Below are positions 5,056 through 10,839 of a DNA stretch of 10,839 bases, piece by piece (within the stretch, counting starts at the first letter, position 1; each line of letters opens with the position of its first letter). The position numbers and the translations under genes were made by a program. Origin of the DNA: Asaia bogorensis (lineage in GTDB: Bacteria > Pseudomonadota > Alphaproteobacteria > Acetobacterales > Acetobacteraceae). The notes under the pieces were generated by a model. That model searched no databases. It saw nothing but the letters and a program-made list of their open reading frames with translations, and was not told the origin of the DNA. The stretch covers positions 1 through 10,839 of the forward strand of contig CAMCEP010000071.1 of assembly GCA_945873675.1 (NCBI GenBank), read 5' to 3'.

Positions 5056-7368
5056 TCAAACCCGGATCGAAAGGCTTGAGATCGTTGCGAAAGGATCGCT
5101 TGCGCTACTCCCCGCGCTTGCCGCGGCCTTGTCAGCTTCCGCCATCAGATAACGTTCAGCCATGGCGCGAACCTTGGTCGGGTCCTGCAAATCAGCCAGC
5201 TTAAGCCGTGCAAGCACTGCCCGCGCCTGAGTTTCAACCGGCTGGATCGCCACCTGATCGGGAATGCCAAGTGCGCCCAGCACTACGCGGCGCATGACGC
5301 CATTGCCGAGAAGATCATAGACCGTTTTCACGGTTTTGGCGTTTTCACTGAAGTAAACCGCATTCGCCATACCGGGATTAGCGTCACTCAGCCCAGTGCG
5401 ATACTCGTATTTCGTGAAGCCATTGGTCAGGATGTCGATCATCTTTGGATCGGAAAGACTGCCAAGGCGCAGCCCCGCCTTCATGGACGTCACGATCTTA
5501 TCAGCATCAGAAGCCAGGATGCGCGATTGCTGGACGCCTGCGGCGCTTGAAAGCGGCCTCCCATCGCGACCATTCAACACTTGCTTGCTTCTGCTCAGCA
5601 AGGATTGCGCCTGGAAGGTCTGATCAAGGCTTGTCGCGCTGGTGAGCATGCGATCAGCCATGGCAGCGGATATCTCAAGGGCGAAATTGATATTGCCGTT
5701 GATCCCGTCTTTTTGGAAATTCTCAAATCTAGATTGAAAATCACGGGACCAGGCGGCGCCCGAAGGTGTCTCAAGCGCTGCGAGTTTTTCAAGCCTTACG
5801 GCAACCCCAGGCGCATTGCGTTGTACCTGTTCAATCAAGGCGCTGGTTTCGAGCAGGGTCGCACTGCCTAAACGCTTGCTGGAAGCAAGCATCGTAGCAT
5901 CATCCGTGATCGCGGCCAAAGTCTCATCAGCACGCTGTATCGCGGCCCCATAGGATCCTGCCCGCGTTAGCCTCGCAATATCATTCAACGCCTGCCTCGC
6001 GAGTGATGGCATGCCGAATACTGGCGTTTCGGCAAGCTTGATGGCGCTGAGTGCAGCACCGGCGGCGTAAGTCACTTCAAGCTGAGCGCGTGAAAGACTG
6101 GGCGGCGCGGCATTCTTCATGGCGGCCAACAGCTTCGTGGTATCAGCCTGCGTGATGCGGGCGGAAGGCACGCCTTCAATCGGTGCCTTGGTGGGTTTGC
6201 CATCGCGCGTGTTCAGGATATTCGTAGCGTTGCTGAGATAAATCTTGGCCAGATCACGCTCATCAGCATTCAGCGCGGTATCCTGCATGCGCTTCGCCAT
6301 GGCAGCGGCCACTTCCAGCGAGAAATTCGAATTCTTGTCGGCGCCTTCCTTCTGGAAGGCATCAAGCCTGGTCTTGTAGTCGGGTGCCCAAGCCGGGCCG
6401 CTTGGCGCATCAAGCGCCACCAGCTTTTCGACCCGCCGCGCAACGCCGAAGGCATCACGACGCAATTGGTCAAGCGTAATGCCGCCTTCCATCAGCGCCA
6501 CACGGCCCTGGCGCAATTGTTCAGGCGTCAACCCAGCCGTAGTGTTAAGGGCGATCAGCGCATCATCAACGCTCGCCAGCGCCGCGTCGAAAGATCCGTT
6601 CCGCATCAAGCTGGCCATTTGCTTGAGGGCGTCCTTGGCAATCACGGGCAGGCTATCGGGCGGCACTTCCGCCTGACGGATGGCGACTGCGGTCAACACC
6701 GCAACCTGTTCAACTTCGCGCCGCGCGCGGTCCGCGACCAATTCCTCACCAGGGCGAAGCCGCGCAATCAGTGCGCTGGTCACCTTGTCTTCCAGACCTT
6801 CAAAAGCCTTGAGTTTTGGCACAGCCGCCCGGCTTGCGGGGGCCGTCAGTACCGCCTCACCCAGGCGCAATTGCCCGGCTACGGCGGTGGTTTCCTTATC
6901 CGTGAGCCCTTCAAAGGCGACAGTCTTTGGCGTGGTTGTCGCCTTTAGATTGAGCGTGGCGGCGGCATTCTTCCAGGTGGTGCCAAGCTGTACCGCAACC
7001 CCTTTTTTGTCATTGGGGTCGGACAACAAAGCCCGCTTCACCAAGCCTGCATTGCCGACCTGATCCGGCAGGCCAAGCGCTGGCATCAGCACCTTCAATA
7101 CGCGCGGATCAGACAGCGCCTTATCTATATTAGGTGCTGCATCCAAAGCCTGACGAAACTGCGCCAAAGCTGTCAGCGTGATGGGGTCTTTCTTTTCGCG
7201 TGCGAGGCCCTTTTCCTCCTCACCGACTTTAGTGACACGGCGGAAGGCGACGACAGCTTCCCCGGCGCTGGCCGCAGGGGCAGCGTTTCCGTAGGGGAGC
7301 ATCAGCGCGGTCTGACCTTGTTGGCCAAACAACCCCGCCATGAGGGTGGCACTCATATTGATAGCCAT
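5056..7368 (-). CDS. DUF1217-like protein with a large repeat-containing insertion
   Basis: This 770-residue protein has no signal peptide, no membrane segment and no cysteine. Residues about 60-140 (SDPRVLKVLMPALGLPDQV, then KRALLSDPND and a W) resemble the N-terminal half of DUF1217, and residues about 640-745 (NGFTKYEYRTGLSDANPGM, then LLGNGVMRRVVLGALGIPDQ and AERYLM) resemble the C-terminal half. DUF1217 proteins are usually 250-300 residues and are found with flagellar genes in alphaproteobacteria. Here the halves are separated by about 480 residues made of a 37-residue tandem repeat (147-183, 184-220) and two diverged copies of about 213 residues (218-416, 431-628). The whole protein looks helical. 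No flagellar gene is in the window, and the function is unknown. The start is uncertain: ATG 7368 has no clear Shine-Dalgarno, and Met5 (7356) or Met10 (7341) are alternatives. The DUF1217 call is from remembered family patterns. Confidence 0.8.
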   Translation of the reverse strand: MAINMSATLMAGLFGQQGQTALMLPYGNAAPAASAGEAVVAFRRVTKVGEEEKGLAREKKDPITLTALAQFRQALDAAPNIDKALSDPRVLKVLMPALGLPDQVGNAGLVKRALLSDPNDKKGVAVQLGTTWKNAAATLNLKATTTPKTVAFEGLTDKETTAVAGQLRLGEAVLTAPASRAAVPKLKAFEGLEDKVTSALIARLRPGEELVADRARREVEQVAVLTAVAIRQAEVPPDSLPVIAKDALKQMASLMRNGSFDAALASVDDALIALNTTAGLTPEQLRQGRVALMEGGITLDQLRRDAFGVARRVEKLVALDAPSGPAWAPDYKTRLDAFQKEGADKNSNFSLEVAAAMAKRMQDTALNADERDLAKIYLSNATNILNTRDGKPTKAPIEGVPSARITQADTTKLLAAMKNAAPPSLSRAQLEVTYAAGAALSAIKLAETPVFGMPSLARQALNDIARLTRAGSYGAAIQRADETLAAITDDATMLASSKRLGSATLLETSALIEQVQRNAPGVAVRLEKLAALETPSGAAWSRDFQSRFENFQKDGINGNINFALEISAAMADRMLTSATSLDQTFQAQSLLSRSKQVLNGRDGRPLSSAAGVQQSRILASDADKIVTSMKAGLRLGSLSDPKMIDILTNGFTKYEYRTGLSDANPGMANAVYFSENAKTVKTVYDLLGNGVMRRVVLGALGIPDQVAIQPVETQARAVLARLKLADLQDPTKVRAMAERYLMAEADKAAASAGSSASDPFATISSLSIRV
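5485..6078 (-). repeat. Second copy of the ~213-residue protein-level tandem repeat
   Basis: Encodes residues 431-628 of the DUF1217-like protein. It aligns to residues 218-416 with a constant offset of 213 and one single-residue gap near the end. Anchors are MPSLARQALNDIARLTRAGSY, LEKLAALETPSGAAW, FQKDG, NFALEISAAMADRM and LNGRDGRP. At the DNA level the copies have diverged strongly, so the duplication is old. Confidence 0.88.
6121..6717 (-). repeat. First copy of the ~213-residue protein-level tandem repeat
   Basis: Encodes residues 218-416 of the DUF1217-like protein. Matching anchors to the second copy are LPVIAKDALKQMASLMRNGSF, VEKLVALDAPSGPAW, FQKEG, NFSLEVAAAMAKRM and LNTRDGKP. In the block 307-362 against 520-575 I count 31 identities in 56 positions. 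Confidence 0.88.
6709..6930 (-). repeat. Two tandem copies of a 37-residue unit
   Basis: Encodes residues 147-220 of the DUF1217-like protein. Copy one begins PKTVAFEGLTDKETTAV and ends near LRLGE; copy two begins PKLKAFEGLEDKVTSAL and ends near LRPGE. Fifteen of the first 25 positions are identical (147-171 against 184-208). The unit lies directly before the longer repeats and does not obviously match them. Confidence 0.8.
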
Positions 7369-7413
7369 GGCGACAAATTGCGTTGGAAAAGATTAACAAA
7401 TCGTGAAGAAGGC

Positions 7414-7436
7414 CGCTGATAAGCTGGATTTCAGCG
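7414..7436 (-). terminator. Possible weak terminator after thiD
   Basis: Read on the minus strand, CGCTGA (containing the thiD stop codon) and TCAGCG can form a 6-base-pair stem with an 11-base loop, followed by a pyrimidine-rich GCCTTCTTC stretch rather than a clean run of T. It is a marginal candidate, and readthrough into the next gene is plausible. Confidence 0.25.
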
Positions 7437-8237
7437 TAAAATCCCAGGATCGCAGGTCACCGCGTGGTTGAGCGGCCCATGGCCAGCACCATAGCCCGGC
7501 GCGGCCGCAATCGCCGCGCGGACATAAGCCCGGGCGCGGATCACGGAATCCCTGAGCGACATCCCCTGCGCCAGCCCTGCCGCCACCGCGCTCGCTAGCG
7601 TGCAACCTGTGCCATGGGTATGGCGCGTGGCAATCCGTCGGTCGCGGAAGATTTCCATCCTTGTCGCGGTGGCGAGCAAATCCACCACCTCATCGCCCGG
7701 CAAATGCCCCCCCTTCAGCAGCACAGCTTTGGGGCCAAGGGCCAGCAGCGCCTTGGCCGCCTGGTGCATGGCGCCGACATCGGCAATGGCAAAGCCACAA
7801 AGAGCCTCGGCCTCTGGCAGATTGGGGGTCAGCACGGTGGCGATCGGCAAAAGGCAGCGCTTCAAGGTCTCGGCGGCTTCCGGCACCAGCAAGGGGTGGC
7901 CGCCCTTCGCCACCATCACCGGATCGGCCACCAAAGCTACGGCGGGCGCGCGGGCAGTGATTTCAGCGCACACCGCTTCAATGGTCGCGCTATCAGCCAG
8001 CATCCCGGTTTTCAGCGCATCCGCGCCGATATCATCAAGCACCACCGCGATCTGCTGACGCAGGAATTCCAGCGGCACGGGCAATACGCCATGCACGCCA
8101 AGCGTATTTTGCGCCGTCAGCGCTGTGATCGCCGTCATGCCAAAGGCACCCAACGCGGTCACGGCCTTCAGGTCTGCCTGAATGCCCGCACCACCGCCGG
8201 AATCAGACCCGGCGATGATCAGCACGCGCCCCTTCAT
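7431..8237 (-). CDS. thiD: Hydroxymethylpyrimidine/phosphomethylpyrimidine kinase ThiD
   Basis: This 268-residue cytoplasmic kinase phosphorylates 4-amino-5-hydroxymethyl-2-methylpyrimidine and then its monophosphate, giving the pyrimidine diphosphate used by ThiE to make thiamine phosphate. It has the ribokinase-like fold and normal single-domain length. Visible motifs are AGSDSGGGAGIQADLKA (9-25), TAQNT (41-45), KTGML (76-80), DPVMVAKGG (105-113), LTPNLPEAE (136-144), LKGGH (174-178) and HGTGCTLASA (208-217) with Cys212 in the anion hole beside the active site. The ATG overlaps the glmM stop as ATGA and is preceded by GGAGG ten bases upstream inside glmM, so the two are translationally coupled. 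No thiamine riboswitch can sit before it given this overlap, so its expression probably follows glmM rather than thiamine levels. No ThiE domain is fused. Confidence 0.97.
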   Translation of the reverse strand: MKGRVLIIAGSDSGGGAGIQADLKAVTALGAFGMTAITALTAQNTLGVHGVLPVPLEFLRQQIAVVLDDIGADALKTGMLADSATIEAVCAEITARAPAVALVADPVMVAKGGHPLLVPEAAETLKRCLLPIATVLTPNLPEAEALCGFAIADVGAMHQAAKALLALGPKAVLLKGGHLPGDEVVDLLATATRMEIFRDRRIATRHTHGTGCTLASAVAAGLAQGMSLRDSVIRARAYVRAAIAAAPGYGAGHGPLNHAVTCDPGILR

Positions 8238-9601
8238 GCGGCGCGGGCCTCCGCCTTGATCAGATCCGCAAGGCGGCTGACGACGCCATCCACCAAGGCT
8301 TCATCCTCAGCTTCGGCCATCACACGGATCACGGGTTCCGTGCCACTCGCGCGGATCAGTACGCGGCCGCGCGCGCCAAGGGCCGCTTCCTCAGCGGCGA
8401 TGGCTTGGACCACGACAGGCTTCACCAGCGGTGAGGCGCCGGCGTAGCGCACATTCACCAGGCGCTGCGGCAAGGGCGCGAAGCAGCGCAGCACCTCACT
8501 CGCCGGGCGCTTGTCTTCCACCAGCACCGAAAGCACCTGCAAGGCTGCGATAAGCCCATCCCCGGTCGTACCGAATTCGGGCATGATCATATGGCCGGAT
8601 TGCTCACCGCCCAGATTGCAGCCGGCTTCGCGCATCTTCTCACCCACATAGCGATCACCAACCGCGGTCCGCAGCAAGCCAAGCCCGCGCGCGGCCAGGA
8701 AGCGTTCCAGCCCCATATTGGACATGACGGTCGCCACCACCGCACCCCCGTTAAGGCGGGATTGCGCGTGCCAGGAATGGGCAATCAGCGCCAGGATCTG
8801 GTCGCCATCAATCACCTGCCCGGCCTCATCCACCAGCACCACGCGATCGGCATCACCATCCAAGGCAATGCCCAAATCGGCGCGGCGTTCACGCACCAAA
8901 GTCGCAAGTGATGCAGGCGCGGTGGAACCCACCCCCTTGTTGATGTTGAAGCCATCCGGGGCGACGCCGATGGGGATCACTTCCGCCCCCAATTCCCACA
9001 GCACAGTTGGGGCCACGCGATAACCAGCGCCATGGGCGCAATCCACGACAATACGCAGCCCATCAAGCGTCTGCCCGCGCGGAAAGGATGCCTTTGCGGC
9101 TTCAATATAGCGCCCCGGCGCATCTTCCAGCCGGCTTGCGCGCCCAAGCCGCGCCGGCGGCACCAGCGCCACGTTGAGATCGCCCGCCATCAGCGCCTCG
9201 ATCTCCGCTTCCTGATCATCGGTCAGCTTCAGCCCATCCGGGCCAAACAGCTTGATGCCGTTATCCTCATACGGGTTGTGGGAAGCACTGATCATCACGC
9301 CCAGATCGGCGCGAAGCGAGCGCGTGAGCAAGGCAATCGCCGGCGTGGGCAAGGGCCCCACCAACACCACATCCATGCCCGCGCCAATAAAACCCGCGGT
9401 CAAAGCCGGTTCCAGCATATACCCGGAAAGCCGCGTATCCTTGCCGATCACCACGCGGTGGCGGTGATTGCCGCGGTTGAAAAAGCTGCCCGCCGCCTGG
9501 CCGAGCCTCAGCGCGGTGGCGGCATCCATGGGCGCGGCATTTGCCTTGCCGCGAATGCCATCAGTGCCGAAAAGCCGGCGGGTCGGGGGTGCTTCGCTCA
9601 T
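8234..9601 (-). CDS. glmM: Phosphoglucosamine mutase GlmM
   Basis: This 455-residue enzyme converts glucosamine-6-phosphate to glucosamine-1-phosphate, the step before GlmU makes UDP-GlcNAc for peptidoglycan and lipid A. It is an alpha-phosphohexomutase of standard length with all key sites: RLFGTDGIRG at 9-18, the phosphoserine loop SASHNP (105-110, the catalytic Ser being 107), the magnesium loop DGDADR with Asp248, Asp250 and Asp252, the sugar-specificity loop GGEQSGH (331-337), which separates GlmM from phosphomannomutases, and the phosphate-binding RASGTEP (417-423). The start ATG is followed by a typical short leader before RLFGTDG. An AAGGGG lies 13 bases upstream, rather far for a ribosome site. 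It overlaps thiD by four bases and follows the solute-binding protein gene by 77 bases. Confidence 0.98.
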   Translation of the reverse strand: MSEAPPTRRLFGTDGIRGKANAAPMDAATALRLGQAAGSFFNRGNHRHRVVIGKDTRLSGYMLEPALTAGFIGAGMDVVLVGPLPTPAIALLTRSLRADLGVMISASHNPYEDNGIKLFGPDGLKLTDDQEAEIEALMAGDLNVALVPPARLGRASRLEDAPGRYIEAAKASFPRGQTLDGLRIVVDCAHGAGYRVAPTVLWELGAEVIPIGVAPDGFNINKGVGSTAPASLATLVRERRADLGIALDGDADRVVLVDEAGQVIDGDQILALIAHSWHAQSRLNGGAVVATVMSNMGLERFLAARGLGLLRTAVGDRYVGEKMREAGCNLGGEQSGHMIMPEFGTTGDGLIAALQVLSVLVEDKRPASEVLRCFAPLPQRLVNVRYAGASPLVKPVVVQAIAAEEAALGARGRVLIRASGTEPVIRVMAEAEDEALVDGVVSRLADLIKAEARAA

Positions 9602-9627
9602 GACCGGCTTATAGCCCCTTGCCGGCT

Positions 9628-9665
9628 TCGGGTGAAACCCGGCCGCGCCCTCAAAAGCGGGGCGC
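9628..9665 (-). terminator. Two small GC hairpins between the solute-binding protein gene and glmM
   Basis: GCGCCC (9645-9650) pairs with GGGCGC (9660-9665) over a 9-base loop, and CGGGT (9629-9633) pairs with ACCCG (9637-9641) over three bases. On the minus strand both follow the stop codon of the solute-binding protein gene, but neither is followed by a T run. They may slow or end transcription, or may be chance pairing in GC-rich DNA. Confidence 0.25.
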
Positions 9666-9678
9666 AGCCGGGCAGGCG

Positions 9679-10839
9679 CTACGCCCGCCGAATATTCCAG
9701 AACAGCGGCGGCTGGCCCTTCAGCATACCGGTCAGGTTCCGGCGATAGGCGGTAGGCTGGTAATACATGCCCGTCGGCACATAGGGCACTTCTTCAAACG
9801 CAATGCGCTGCATCTCCCGGCCCGCTGCCGCTTCTGCCGCCGCATCCGGCGCGTTGAACCAGGCATCGCGCTGCGCTTCCAGGGCCGGGATATTGGGCCA
9901 GCCCGGCCAGGCATTATCGCCATGGCCGCGGATGGAGGCGTGGCTCGCCGGATTCCAATGGTCAATGCCGGACCAGAAGGTGAAGAAGCCGGACCAGCCG
10001 CCCTGATCAAGCGAATTCTTGCTGGCGCGGCGTGCAACCAGCGTGCCCCAATCCGTGCTCACCAGATCCACATTGAAGCCCATGCGGCGGAACAGATCAG
10101 CGCCGACCAGCGTTGCGGCATTGATGGAAGCAAGATCGGTTGCATTCAGCAGCACAAGGCGCTGGCCCATGGCGCCAGCCGCCTGCAATTCGGCGCGCGC
10201 GGCATCAATGCTTTTGCGCATGCGTTCCATGCCGACATTGCTCGCCATCGGGCTTTCCGGCGCGAAATAGCCAATGCCTTCGCGACGGAGATCAGCCCGG
10301 CCTTCAACGCCGGACGTACCAATGATCGCCGTCATGAAGTCAATCTGATTAACGGCGGTCAGCACGGCGCGGCGTACGGCAGGGTTATTGAAGGGGGCGG
10401 TCAGGTGGTTTGGGCGGAAAATGCCAATCAGCCCCGTATCATTGATGATATCCACCTTGATGTTGCGGGCTGCGTTACCGCGCATGAAAAGCGGGAACAG
10501 ATCGGCGGTTGGTTGTTCCCACCAATCAATCTCGCCCGATTGCAACGCGGCGGATGCAGTGCTGGCATCCGGAATGATCCGCCATTCCACACGATCAAAA
10601 TGCGTGACCTTACCGCCGGCCGTCATGGAAGGCGCTTCCTGGCGCGGCACGTAATCAGCATTGCGCGCATAGGCGAGCATGGAGCCCGGCACCCATTCAT
10701 TCTGGATGAAGCGATAAGGCCCGCTGCCGACCGCTTCGGTAATATTGGTGAAAGCATCCACATTGGCCAGCCGTTCCGGCATGATGAACAGGCAGCTTGT
10801 GGTGACCTTCGCCAGGCAATCGAGCATTTTCGGGAAGGG
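9679..10839 (-). CDS. ABC transporter substrate-binding protein, family 5 (peptide/nickel type), 5' end outside window
   Basis: The C-terminal 386 residues of a periplasmic solute-binding protein; the frame stays open to the window edge, so the Met codon at 10827 is internal and the signal peptide is not seen. Relatives are about 500-550 residues. Family 5 (SBP_bac_5, DppA/OppA-like) signatures include MPERLA, GSGPYRFIQNEWVPGS, ARNADYVPR, GGKVTHFDRVEWRIIPDA, ALQSGEIDWWEQP, NNPAVRRAV and the closing RRNLTGMLKGQPPLFWN. Such proteins capture peptides, metal chelates or other small solutes for an ABC importer, and the ligand cannot be inferred from this fragment. Partner permease and ATPase genes would be expected nearby but are not in the window; the next gene downstream is glmM, which is unrelated. 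The style of this C-terminus resembles the many paralogs found in Acetobacteraceae. Confidence 0.93.
   Translation of the reverse strand, partial: PFPKMLDCLAKVTTSCLFIMPERLANVDAFTNITEAVGSGPYRFIQNEWVPGSMLAYARNADYVPRQEAPSMTAGGKVTHFDRVEWRIIPDASTASAALQSGEIDWWEQPTADLFPLFMRGNAARNIKVDIINDTGLIGIFRPNHLTAPFNNPAVRRAVLTAVNQIDFMTAIIGTSGVEGRADLRREGIGYFAPESPMASNVGMERMRKSIDAARAELQAAGAMGQRLVLLNATDLASINAATLVGADLFRRMGFNVDLVSTDWGTLVARRASKNSLDQGGWSGFFTFWSGIDHWNPASHASIRGHGDNAWPGWPNIPALEAQRDAWFNAPDAAAEAAAGREMQRIAFEEVPYVPTGMYYQPTAYRRNLTGMLKGQPPLFWNIRRA

Noticed and set aside
8237..8300. Thiamine (TPP) riboswitch before thiD
   Set aside because: The thiD start overlaps the glmM stop, and the upstream sequence codes for the conserved C-terminus of GlmM, leaving no leader RNA.

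Overview
The window looks like chromosomal DNA from a GC-rich alphaproteobacterium. The family 5 solute-binding protein, the glmM-thiD pair, the DUF1217 protein and the long-leader PhoX would all fit Rhodospirillales, perhaps Acetobacteraceae, but this placement is inferred from protein style and not tested. Coding density is very high: the largest gap between genes is about 100 bases. I see no tRNA, rRNA, insertion sequence, phage gene, CRISPR array or attachment site.

The left third (1-4174) reads on the plus strand. It holds the C-terminal part of a molybdopterin oxidoreductase of the DMSO/TMAO/biotin-sulfoxide reductase type, then two PhoX-fold proteins in a row. The first PhoX-like protein starts on a GTG that overlaps the stop codon of the molybdoenzyme. 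It keeps the PhoX scaffold but has lost nearly all the acidic, His and Cys residues at the metal-binding motifs. The second is a complete, Tat-exported PhoX phosphatase with every motif intact. The pair therefore looks like an active enzyme beside a catalytically dead, repurposed paralog.

The remaining two thirds (4216-10839) read on the minus strand and meet the first block convergently near 4175-4215. In order of transcription they are: the C-terminal part of a family 5 ABC solute-binding protein; glmM (peptidoglycan precursor synthesis) coupled by a 4-base ATGA overlap to thiD (thiamine pyrimidine kinase); a 770-residue cysteine-free protein; and a PhzF-family isomerase-like enzyme. These do not form one obvious pathway.

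The most unusual protein is the 770-residue one. Its two ends resemble the N- and C-terminal halves of a DUF1217 (flagellum-associated) domain. Between them lie about 480 residues, made of a short 37-residue tandem repeat followed by a diverged tandem duplication of about 213 residues. This split and repeat-filled architecture, together with the degenerate PhoX paralog, are the best candidates for undescribed biology here. Nothing in the window indicates a defence system or a new multi-gene machine.
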